The notes under the pieces are model-generated. The model made no database searches. It had not been told where the DNA came from and saw nothing but the letters and a program-made list of their open reading frames with translations. From contig JAQWJZ010000010.1 in NCBI GenBank assembly GCA_029248105.1, forward strand, positions 58,241-122,240: a DNA stretch of 64,000 nucleotides. The letters are read 5' to 3'. This document shows positions 23,854-32,171 of the stretch, in pieces. Every line of letters starts with the position of its first letter. Position 1 is the first letter of the stretch. This DNA is from Flavobacteriales bacterium. Its GTDB lineage: Bacteria > Bacteroidota > Bacteroidia > Flavobacteriales > UBA7312. The position numbers and the translations under genes were made by a program.

Positions 23854-25737
23854 TCAATTAAATTCTACTAAAACAGACACAATTTCTATGCGTCTTTCTT
23901 GTGCCGCTTTGATGCTGTAAACAGAATTCCTTCTATCGTTGGGATTATCGCTTACGCCTATGCTAACTTGTGTTTCTCCTAAAGGTAATTCGGTCAGTAC
24001 CAATTGATCGTTTTGTAAATAAGGGATTAATACGCCGCTATTAAATTGTTTGAGGAAATTTTCCACACTAGAGATACGTCTTTTGGCCAATAGGTTGTTG
24101 TAATCCGAAGCTGTAAGTGGCGAGGTGTAACCTTTCAGTTTAATTTCCACCTTTGCCTCTAAGGCTAAAACCTCTTCTAACTGTTCCGCAAAAATTAATA
24201 AACTTTGATAGCCCCCGCTTACGGTTTGCTCAAAAAAGTCATGCATCTGACGTTCGGTAGCATTTTTGGCACGACCAGACATAACAGAAGAAAAACGCTT
24301 AATATATTGATCCTTTTGTGTCATGAAAGAGTTATATGCATCTGTATAATTTACAGAAGTAACACTATCCCTAGTTTTAGGGTTGGGCTCATCGTTGTGA
24401 AAGTACAAACTCAACGGCAAATTCAAACGCATAGCAGCGGATATGCTATCTACTTCAACACAAACACATTCGATAGTTTTTGTAAAACGATAAATGTCGT
24501 TACAACAGCTTTCTGTAGTAATGGTCCTTGAACCTTCTCTATTAGAAGAGAAAAATCCTATACTGAAACTATCAATAGGAGATACATAATATAAGTCGTT
24601 GGCAGGACTATTTAAGGGTTTGCCTACATTTTCTACCAAACCCCAATTCTCTTCCCATAGCGATTTGAAAATATCAAACCCTCCAAAACCGGGATGAAAA
24701 TCAGAACTAAAATACAGAGCTTTTTCTACCGAATGATAGAAAGGAGTAACCTCTTTACCACTCGTATTTATACCATTACCCAAATTAATAGCCGATCCTT
24801 GCATAGGCACAAACCATATGTCCATATCGCCCAAACCACCAACTCTATCTGATGCTATAAATAAACCTTCATCACCCTTCCAAAGTCCCCACTGTGGGTG
24901 GGTATTATTACTAAAAGATTCATTAAAACGCTCGTCCATGAGTTCTGGGACAGACCATAAACCCTTGCGGTATCGGCTAGTATATATCTGACATATCAAA
25001 TCGCCATTTTTGGTTTTGCATTTGCTAAAATAAGCCTCCTCACCCATGGGACTAAAGGAAATATTGGCCATGTGATAATTCAAATCATTGAAGACTTTGA
25101 ACAGCTCGGCAACTCCACCGTATTGGGATTGCATGAACTGTGAACGGTGACCAATATATAACTCTTCAGCAAGACCATCGTCAGCAACCATAGAAGAAAA
25201 GTATAAAGCACTATCTCCCAAAGGAAAAGGTGCAAAATCAGAATAAGAAGAATTGATTTGTTCACCCATCAACTCCACTTGTACGTCTTCACGTTTCTTA
25301 GCACTAAGAGCCATTTGCGCCCCCTTCCATTCCATCAACGCTTTACGATACCAATAATCGGTGGGGCGTAAACTTTCATCTAAAAACTGCTTGAGGTAAG
25401 TCGATGCTTTATCGTACTCAGACTTATTTTTATGCAATACCCCCAACCATAATAAAGTGTTAGGAAAAGCGGCTGACTTTTTACTTGTAAGTACACTCTT
25501 ATAAGCAGAAATTCCTTTGCTATACTGATTCGTTTGCCGGTAACTTTCTGCTAAAGGATACCAATCGCTAAAAGAATTGCTGTCCTTCTGCAACGACAAT
25601 TCATAAAAATAAACCGCTGAAAAGTAGTCCTGAGTATTGTAATAGAAACTCGCCTCCGCATCAATTTCTACTTTTTTCTGAGCAAAAGTAAAGCTGCTGA
25701 GCAACACTAAACAATAGGATAGAATATTTTTTTTCAT
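23854..25737 (-). CDS. TPR / PD40 beta-propeller / OmpA domain protein (T9SS-linked)
   Basis: A 627-residue exported protein with signal peptide MKKNILSYCLVLLSSFTFA. Residues about 25-140 are TPR-like (YYNTQDYFSAVYFYELSLQ, then YSKGISAYKSVL). About 155-410 form WD40-like/PD40 blades (GDSALYFSSMVADDGLAEELY, EAYFSKCKTK, GLFIASDRVGGLGDMDIWF, KALYFSSDFHPGFGGFDIF). The C-terminal ~110 residues are OmpA-like (YTSPLTASDYNNLLAKRRISSV, then ERRIEIVSVLVEF), expected to bind peptidoglycan. PorE and related T9SS-associated proteins have this layout. It is last in an operon behind PorP/SprF and a type B cargo, with a 4-nt overlap, so I infer a role in anchoring or exporting that cargo. Confidence 0.85.
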   Translation of the reverse strand: MKKNILSYCLVLLSSFTFAQKKVEIDAEASFYYNTQDYFSAVYFYELSLQKDSNSFSDWYPLAESYRQTNQYSKGISAYKSVLTSKKSAAFPNTLLWLGVLHKNKSEYDKASTYLKQFLDESLRPTDYWYRKALMEWKGAQMALSAKKREDVQVELMGEQINSSYSDFAPFPLGDSALYFSSMVADDGLAEELYIGHRSQFMQSQYGGVAELFKVFNDLNYHMANISFSPMGEEAYFSKCKTKNGDLICQIYTSRYRKGLWSVPELMDERFNESFSNNTHPQWGLWKGDEGLFIASDRVGGLGDMDIWFVPMQGSAINLGNGINTSGKEVTPFYHSVEKALYFSSDFHPGFGGFDIFKSLWEENWGLVENVGKPLNSPANDLYYVSPIDSFSIGFFSSNREGSRTITTESCCNDIYRFTKTIECVCVEVDSISAAMRLNLPLSLYFHNDEPNPKTRDSVTSVNYTDAYNSFMTQKDQYIKRFSSVMSGRAKNATERQMHDFFEQTVSGGYQSLLIFAEQLEEVLALEAKVEIKLKGYTSPLTASDYNNLLAKRRISSVENFLKQFNSGVLIPYLQNDQLVLTELPLGETQVSIGVSDNPNDRRNSVYSIKAAQERRIEIVSVLVEFN

Positions 25738-26660
25738 AAGAATGTCGGACAGGTTTTGTACTTGGGTTTGGGCAATATCTTGGATTGTATGATATGTGAA
25801 AAGGATAACTCCCAGGCTCCTAAATAATTACTTGCAGGAACCAAGTCCGAAGTGTTCCAATCGTAAGAAAATGCTAAATAAGACTGCTCATACTGTACAC
25901 CAATCAAACAGGACAAGGCATCACCAAATCGGTAATAAGCACCTGCTTCCAACTGTATAGATTTATAGTAATATTCGCTGATATCAAAACTGATTTGTGA
26001 ACCAAACATCCATTCTCTTTGATTCTGTTGGATGGTAATATGAGCAGACGGACTAAGCTGCCACTGTTCGTCTAAGTCGTAATCTAAGGTAGAAGAAAGT
26101 TGATGGCGAATGGCCAATTTATCTTCAGTAGAGATGAAAGAGCGGTTTGGCTTATTGATGTGAAAGATGCTATATCCAAGATTTAAATCGCTAGATGTGA
26201 AACTGAATTCTCTATTTATTCCCAAACCTAAATCCATGTAATTCTTACTTTCTGTAATGATAGATTCACCCCCATCAATAAATATTAAATCCGAATAGTC
26301 AATGGTGCGTTGCGCGAAACCCAGATGCATCCCTAGTCGCCATTGTTCTAAAGAACGAGCAACAGATAGGTTGAATTGTGTGAGGGATAGGCGAGAGCTT
26401 CCCGACTGATCACGAAGAAATTGAAAGCCTAAACCCCAATTTTTAATAGGCATATCCAAACCAACAGAGGTTGTGCTAAAAGGAATACTGACACTTGCCC
26501 ACTGCTCTCGTTGGTTGGCCGTAATACGATAATCACCATCGAAAGAAGCGGTCAGAGCAGGGTTGCTAAATAAGGGATTGTTATACCACTGGCTAAAATG
26601 CACGTCTTGTGCAAATAAACCTTGAACAGCAAAAAGCAATATGACGATTGATTTTTTCAT
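25734..26660 (-). CDS. PorP/SprF family T9SS outer-membrane protein
   Basis: A 308-residue beta-barrel-like protein with signal peptide (KKSIVILLFAVQGLFA). The motif QDVHFSQWYNNPLFSNPALTASFDGDYRI is the hallmark PorP/SprF opening, and many later strands alternate aromatic residues. SprF-type members are dedicated partners of cargo with type B C-terminal domains, holding them at the surface. The upstream gene encodes such a cargo (4-nt ATGA overlap at 26657-26660) and the downstream gene an OmpA-type protein (overlap 25734-25737), so the three are translated together. Confidence 0.9.
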   Translation of the reverse strand: MKKSIVILLFAVQGLFAQDVHFSQWYNNPLFSNPALTASFDGDYRITANQREQWASVSIPFSTTSVGLDMPIKNWGLGFQFLRDQSGSSRLSLTQFNLSVARSLEQWRLGMHLGFAQRTIDYSDLIFIDGGESIITESKNYMDLGLGINREFSFTSSDLNLGYSIFHINKPNRSFISTEDKLAIRHQLSSTLDYDLDEQWQLSPSAHITIQQNQREWMFGSQISFDISEYYYKSIQLEAGAYYRFGDALSCLIGVQYEQSYLAFSYDWNTSDLVPASNYLGAWELSFSHIIQSKILPKPKYKTCPTFL

Positions 26661-29600
26661 CGTATCAACGTTATATTCCCTTTTTTGAAAAAGGATTTTT
26701 CACTCCCTATACATTCAATTAAGAGATGGTAATCAAAAACAGAGGAAGGTTGTAAATCTCCTTTGAAATAGCCGTCCCAACTTTGGCTTTTGTTATCTGC
26801 AAAAAAGACTTTCTGACCCCAACGGTTGAATATGGATAACTCCAAATTTTGAACAATATTTAACTCATCTTGAATGCGAAATTTTTCGTTTATCAAATCT
26901 CCATTAGGTGTAAAGGCATTAGGAATAAGTATATTATCTTCACTACAACACGATTCACCCAAATTCACATCGATATCTGCTGATTTAGTACAGCCATTTT
27001 CAGACCCTCTAAGGTAGTATGTTCCTACCGTTGACACCTGTAAAGAGTCTTGTTGTAAGCTGTTAGTAAAATCGGCATTTACTGACCACTCTATCTGTAC
27101 CGATGGGGTGGCTTGAACACTCAAAGTAATAGGCAAACCACATATTTCTGCTGTTGGCTCAAAGTCTAAAAGAACATCTTTAACGCTGACATACTGCTTG
27201 ACCGTATCGAAACAATTATCGGACTGACCAATGAAGTAATACACTATGGAATCAGTAGGCGAAGCATAGGTGCTAGACTCTAATGGATTGACGATGCCGT
27301 CGCTAGGATACCACTGATAGCTATAACCATCTACGGTAGATGCCTCCAACAAAACACTATCGCCTAAACACATAAACAAGCTATCTAACTCTTGAGATGT
27401 ATTCTCATCTATGACGATTGTCTTAATTATACTATCCACCAAATTGCAAGAAGTAGGATCATTACTTATTAGCAAAACCTCATAGGTGCCTACACTAGTG
27501 AAAGTATGGGTTGGTGTGGTGTCTGTGGATGTTGAGCCATCGCCAAAATCCCAGTAAAACGAGTTGTTGTCTCCCAAGCTCAAGTTTTCAAAAGTCACCG
27601 TCCAATCGCAAGTCAAGGAAGGGGCATTAAAATTGGCTACCGTTAACGGAAAATCTGGATCAAATTTAAATACAGCATTGTTACACGACGCCCCATTGGT
27701 GGTAGAAACGGCATTATCGGTAGTTGGAAAGTCCGAAAAGCCGCCACAACCAGCACATACCGATTGATAGACAATTCCTTTTTTATCGAATCGACTAGTA
27801 CCCCCATCAACGTGTTCTGCCGCTTGGTCACCCCCAAAAAAGGAAGCAAAAGACAGGGTATTGGCATCGTCTTCAAAAATGATAAGATAAAAATCGCTGC
27901 CATCTGTTTCACTTTGAAAAGCATCAAAAGTGGTGACCAAATCGGTAGTCGTTCCGCCTGGACCTAAATGGGTAGAATCATTGGTAGACCCACCCCAGCC
28001 AGAACAATAAATCCTATTACAAGCATCCACTAAGAAAGCTGTAGGAGAAATATCTATGCCTCCACTACCGGAACCAAAAACAGTAGAAAAATCTAATGTA
28101 TTTAGCTCCGAATTGAGCTTACTCACAAACTGACCGCTATTGGGCTGAGAAAAAACAGCATTAAAAATTAAGGTATTATCGGGGGCTAAACTTTGACCAA
28201 ACAAATAGACCTGATTGAACTTATCTAGTTCAATAAAATAAGATTGGTCATATTGATCTGAACCATAATAAGTAGAGTGTAAAACGGTCTGACCGTCTTT
28301 AGAAAAATGAGATACAAAAGCATCGACCGAACCACCCAAATAATTGGGTGCATAAGCACCATTTGTCGTTAAAAGATTATTAGAGGATGTACCGCCACAA
28401 GCATACAAATCTTGATTGGAATCAAAGGCTAAAGAGTACAAAGCATCGTCACTACTACCACCCCAATACGAACTCCATTGAATAGCACTCAAATCCAAAT
28501 CCATTTTGACAATTATGCCGTCTTGTCCGCCATTAATAGCTGGTTGAATTAAGCTATTGACAATGGGGAAGTCGGAAGAAAATGTGGAGGAAGCGATATA
28601 ACAATTTCCATCTTCGTCAATATCTATTTCCCCTCGCATCTGGTCAGCATAATTGTAACGTAATGTGGCTGAACTATTAAAACCATCGTTATTACTACCC
28701 CCTAAAAAAGTAGAGGATAAGAGTTCCGTCCCTTCAGTATTTAATCGACTTATATAAATGTCACAACCATTGTTATAGTTGATGCCTACTCCATTAACTG
28801 CTAATGCCTGTCCACCATTAAAGGTATTGTCAAAGGCGTCATCTGTAACAGGAAAGTCTGCTGAGCCTGTTGTACCCATCACAAATAATTCTTCATTATA
28901 AACGATAAGACTATGCGGCACCTCATCACCAGTGCCTCCCAAATAGGTAGAATACACCATAAATGACCCCGTAGTGTCGTACTTACTCAATACTAAATCA
29001 TTACCAACTATCCCTCCATTGTAGGCCGTTTGATATGCTCCAACAGTAATTGGATAACCAATATTGTAGGCCGTACCTCCAGCGTACAAATAACCATAAT
29101 CGTCATAGGTAGCCGTATAACCAAAGTTACTCGCTACCGAGCCCGAATAGGAAGAAAATATCATTTCAGGGTCTATTACCAGCTCCTTGTTTTCATCATA
29201 TCCTTCAGGGAATTCAAAAGACAAACGTTGTTTTTTCCAAACAAAACGACAAGGAACATCTACCCTTTTACCGTCTTGCAATTGATAAGCGTAAGGGCGT
29301 TCTTCTCGAATTTCGTTCAAGGATGTCCGCAAATACAATCGCCCATCTTCAATGCGAATATCTTTAATACCTTCAAGTCGTAATTTAATATCTCTAGGGT
29401 CAGCTTGTGCTTGTACTACCCAATCGTATTTTAAACTCCCATAGTATTCGTAAATAGTGTAGTCTATACCGTCATAAATGTTTTTGTAATTAACCTTTTG
29501 ATAGGTCTTGAGATTAGATACAGATGGCTGAATATTAAAGTAACTGACTCTTCCTTTTCTTTCTTTTTCAAAAGTAATTTGAGGGTTATTAGCTTTCACA

Positions 29601-29848
29601 AAATGCCATTTGAAAGCATGAGCCTGAATACTATCAAGCATAGTCTTATAATCATGAGAATGACTATAATAGGTGGCATCAATAAAATTGAAGGTCAGCG
29701 CCTTATCTTCAAGGAATAATGCGCCATTAGACAAATCTACTTTAGCTTTGACTGCTCTGTCCCATTGGCCTTTATTAGGAGTGAAAAATACCTGAGCGGA
29801 TAACGAACACCACAACAACAACATCACAAATGTTAGTATAGCTCTCAT
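26657..29848 (-). CDS. Large secreted cargo with SBBP-type repeats, PKD domain and T9SS type B tail
   Basis: A 1063-residue surface or secreted protein. Signal peptide about 1-18. Residues 20-230 resemble DUF7948, starting FFTPNKGQWDRAVKAKVDL. About 235-740 hold repeated SBBP-like propeller units (for example VYSTYLGGTGDE, SSTFLGGSNNDG, WSSYWGGSSDDA, LHSTYYGSDQYD, FASFFGGDQAAE). A PKD domain follows (FENLSLGDN, WDFGDGSTSTD, HTFTSVGTYEV). The C-terminal ~90 residues are a type B gliding-motility-associated domain (ILIPNAFTPNGDLINEKF, LSIFNRWGQKVFF, SWDGYFKG). This tail type depends on a SprF partner, present just downstream. Probably adhesin-like; no enzymatic motif is seen. Confidence 0.88.
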   Translation of the reverse strand: MRAILTFVMLLLWCSLSAQVFFTPNKGQWDRAVKAKVDLSNGALFLEDKALTFNFIDATYYSHSHDYKTMLDSIQAHAFKWHFVKANNPQITFEKERKGRVSYFNIQPSVSNLKTYQKVNYKNIYDGIDYTIYEYYGSLKYDWVVQAQADPRDIKLRLEGIKDIRIEDGRLYLRTSLNEIREERPYAYQLQDGKRVDVPCRFVWKKQRLSFEFPEGYDENKELVIDPEMIFSSYSGSVASNFGYTATYDDYGYLYAGGTAYNIGYPITVGAYQTAYNGGIVGNDLVLSKYDTTGSFMVYSTYLGGTGDEVPHSLIVYNEELFVMGTTGSADFPVTDDAFDNTFNGGQALAVNGVGINYNNGCDIYISRLNTEGTELLSSTFLGGSNNDGFNSSATLRYNYADQMRGEIDIDEDGNCYIASSTFSSDFPIVNSLIQPAINGGQDGIIVKMDLDLSAIQWSSYWGGSSDDALYSLAFDSNQDLYACGGTSSNNLLTTNGAYAPNYLGGSVDAFVSHFSKDGQTVLHSTYYGSDQYDQSYFIELDKFNQVYLFGQSLAPDNTLIFNAVFSQPNSGQFVSKLNSELNTLDFSTVFGSGSGGIDISPTAFLVDACNRIYCSGWGGSTNDSTHLGPGGTTTDLVTTFDAFQSETDGSDFYLIIFEDDANTLSFASFFGGDQAAEHVDGGTSRFDKKGIVYQSVCAGCGGFSDFPTTDNAVSTTNGASCNNAVFKFDPDFPLTVANFNAPSLTCDWTVTFENLSLGDNNSFYWDFGDGSTSTDTTPTHTFTSVGTYEVLLISNDPTSCNLVDSIIKTIVIDENTSQELDSLFMCLGDSVLLEASTVDGYSYQWYPSDGIVNPLESSTYASPTDSIVYYFIGQSDNCFDTVKQYVSVKDVLLDFEPTAEICGLPITLSVQATPSVQIEWSVNADFTNSLQQDSLQVSTVGTYYLRGSENGCTKSADIDVNLGESCCSEDNILIPNAFTPNGDLINEKFRIQDELNIVQNLELSIFNRWGQKVFFADNKSQSWDGYFKGDLQPSSVFDYHLLIECIGSEKSFFKKGNITLIR

Positions 29849-29875
29849 AGGTGTAAAGATACTGATTTAAGTCAA

Positions 29876-31108
29876 CTAAAAATCAGTAGGTATAGATTGT
29901 AATACAGTCATCAAACTATCCTTCAATAAGTTGTACTCCTCTCTATTTTCGTCTTTGACAGGTTTTGATGGTGGTAATTTTTGTTTGTAAGGGTCGACTT
30001 GACGACCATTTTTCCAAAAACGATAACAAACGTGAGGACCAGTCGCTAAGCCAGTACTGCCTACAAAACCAATCACATCGCCTTGCTTGACATAAACACC
30101 TGGGCGAATACCTGATTTTATTTTTGACATATGCAGGTATTGAGTACTGTAAGTGCTATTGTGTCTTACTTTGACATAATTACCATTATTTCTTTTATAC
30201 CTTGCTTCTGTAATAGTGCCATTAGCAGTAGATAAAATGGGTGTGCCAGTAGGTGCGGCATAATCTGTTCCTAAATGCGCTTTTATTCGCCCAGTAACTG
30301 GATGTTTTCTTCGTTTGCTATAGCTTGAGCTTATGCGGGAATAATTCAATGGCGCTCTCAAAAAAGCTTTTCTTAATGCTCCTCCTTCATCGTCAAAATA
30401 GTCACCAAAGTGTTCTTCTTCTTCAAAGTAAAAAGCGTAAAAGTCTTCATTAGCATGATTGAACATAGCGGCATGCACCCTACCTATTCCTACAAGTTCG
30501 CCCTCTACAAATTTTTCTTCGTAAACAATCTTAAAATAATCTCCTTTTTGAATTCTGAAAAAGTCTATTGTCCAAGCGTAAATATTGGATGATAATTCCA
30601 TCACTAAAGCAGGACTCATATTGTTGTTTATTAGTGCATTCCATAAGGAAGACTCTATCTGCCCACTAGCCTGTCTGAGCTTTACCTCAATAGGCTTTTG
30701 ACCTAAAAAAACATCTATCGTATCTCTGATATCAAAGACCACATAATCGGTATTTGACATTTCATAAATGAAGTATTTGGCTTTTTCAATACTATCATTA
30801 GAGCATAAAACCGTAAATTTTTTACCTGCTTTGGCTTTTCTGAAATCAAAAATACCTTTAGAAGCTTTGACAATTTGGTCTATTCTTCCATGGTCAATAT
30901 GGTTAAGGTAAAGTACCGCCCCCAGAGTTTGTCCTTGCTCTAATTCTCCTCTATGGACCTTGTAGTCTTCAGTACAGATATCGTACAATACCAAACATGG
31001 TTCGGCTATACTCTCTGGTTCTGTAAAATTGCAGCTTGAGAAAGTAATTGAAATAGAGATAATCCACACCAACAAGCCTACGACCTTACTCCATTTATTT
31101 TTCTTCAT
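29876..31108 (-). CDS. M23 family peptidoglycan metallopeptidase, lipoprotein, variant zinc site
   Basis: A 410-residue predicted lipoprotein (signal VGLLVWIISISITFSSCNF, lipobox FSSC). The N-terminal half is an OapA/LysM-like region. The LytM catalytic domain is about residues 265-370: HLGTDYAAPTGTP gives zinc ligands His278 and Asp282, QYLHMSK gives His326, and GPHVCYRFWKNG gives catalytic His359, but Cys361 stands where the usual HxH motif has the third zinc-binding His. Cysteine can bind zinc, so activity is plausible. The family cuts peptide cross-links of peptidoglycan. It lies 9 nt downstream of the tryptophan dioxygenase gene. Confidence 0.88.
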   Translation of the reverse strand: MKKNKWSKVVGLLVWIISISITFSSCNFTEPESIAEPCLVLYDICTEDYKVHRGELEQGQTLGAVLYLNHIDHGRIDQIVKASKGIFDFRKAKAGKKFTVLCSNDSIEKAKYFIYEMSNTDYVVFDIRDTIDVFLGQKPIEVKLRQASGQIESSLWNALINNNMSPALVMELSSNIYAWTIDFFRIQKGDYFKIVYEEKFVEGELVGIGRVHAAMFNHANEDFYAFYFEEEEHFGDYFDDEGGALRKAFLRAPLNYSRISSSYSKRRKHPVTGRIKAHLGTDYAAPTGTPILSTANGTITEARYKRNNGNYVKVRHNSTYSTQYLHMSKIKSGIRPGVYVKQGDVIGFVGSTGLATGPHVCYRFWKNGRQVDPYKQKLPPSKPVKDENREEYNLLKDSLMTVLQSIPTDF

Positions 31109-31117
31109 TTGTTTTTA

Positions 31118-32113
31118 TCAACTTTCGTTTAGGGCTTTTACTACCCATTGTCTGCCCCAATTCCCCATCTCTTCCTCGGTCCATAGTTCTGGGAAAAAGA
31201 TTCGTTTTTGAAAACGAGGGGGCAAGTATTTTTGCCAATTGGTACCTCCTGTTGCGTCTATATCACCCTCTTTAGATGACAAATAGCGTACCGCTGATTT
31301 GTAATGGACTAATGGCCAATTGACATTAACATTCAAATCTAATAAACGTAGCTGATGAATCAAGTCTTTATTTTGTTGGTCTTCAACACTCAATTGTTGA
31401 TATTTTGCCATTAGATTTTTATCAGAAAAATCTTTAGCTCTTTGAATAAATTGAGCCATATATTTCTTTTCAAAATTTTCTAGCATTAAGGTTTTCTTAC
31501 CCGTTTTTACATCTATAGCTCCATCTTTCCAATAAAAGTGCTGAGCCATTTCATCTATACTCGAATCCCTTAACCTTTCTCTTTCGTCTTTGTGAGTGAG
31601 GTTGATAAGGTGTGTACATGAAATCTCTATCAACCTGTATTGAGCGGATTGGAAGCCACTAGATGGAAGAAGCGACATTCTAAATTTTAGAAATTGTTCC
31701 TTCTCCATACCTTGTACCATTATACCAAAAGAAGAGGTTAGCACTTCAAAATAACTATTGATACGCTTTAGACGTTCTGTAAAAAAATCAGCTGAAAGGC
31801 TTTCGTTCCAACCCATATCTTGACCATCTTCAGACATCAACTTTCCATTATGGGCAATCTGATCAAGTTCTAACATAGCTAACTTAAAGTATAGCTCCGT
31901 AACTTGATGGTAAATAATAAAAATCTGTTCGTCTGGAAAGTCGGTTTTGGGATGCTGAAGACTGAGTAAAGTGTCTACATAGGTATAATCCCAATAGTGC
32001 AAAGGATTGGCATACAATAAGCCGTCCAAATAGGCAGGCAAATCTTGTCCTATAGAAGCATACTTGTTATCTAACTTTTCAATTTTATCTTTAATCTCTT
32101 TAGTCCATTCCAT
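31118..32113 (-). CDS. kynA: Tryptophan 2,3-dioxygenase family protein
   Basis: A 331-residue haem dioxygenase that opens the indole ring of tryptophan to N-formylkynurenine. Seen: LHYWDYTYVDTLLSLQ, then DEQIFIIYHQVTELYFKLAM (the substrate-contacting Phe/His motif of TDO), KFRMSLLPSSGFQSAQYRLI with the carboxylate-binding Arg, and near the C-terminus NWPLVHYKSAVRYL with the proximal haem His and GGTNWQKYLPP, a variant of the usual TGGSSG loop. It is all-helical and of normal length. No other kynurenine-pathway gene is in the window. It lies 58 nt after leuS and 9 nt before the M23 gene. Confidence 0.88.
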   Translation of the reverse strand: MEWTKEIKDKIEKLDNKYASIGQDLPAYLDGLLYANPLHYWDYTYVDTLLSLQHPKTDFPDEQIFIIYHQVTELYFKLAMLELDQIAHNGKLMSEDGQDMGWNESLSADFFTERLKRINSYFEVLTSSFGIMVQGMEKEQFLKFRMSLLPSSGFQSAQYRLIEISCTHLINLTHKDERERLRDSSIDEMAQHFYWKDGAIDVKTGKKTLMLENFEKKYMAQFIQRAKDFSDKNLMAKYQQLSVEDQQNKDLIHQLRLLDLNVNVNWPLVHYKSAVRYLSSKEGDIDATGGTNWQKYLPPRFQKRIFFPELWTEEEMGNWGRQWVVKALNES

Positions 32114-32171
32114 AATGATGTATTTTTTGAGGCAATTTGAGCATTAACTGCCTCTTAAATTATGCGATAAA

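Noticed and set aside
32128..32153. GAGGCA...TGCCTC inverted repeat between leuS and kynA
   Set aside because: Only 6 bp with a 14-nt loop and no U-tract; no function can be supported.
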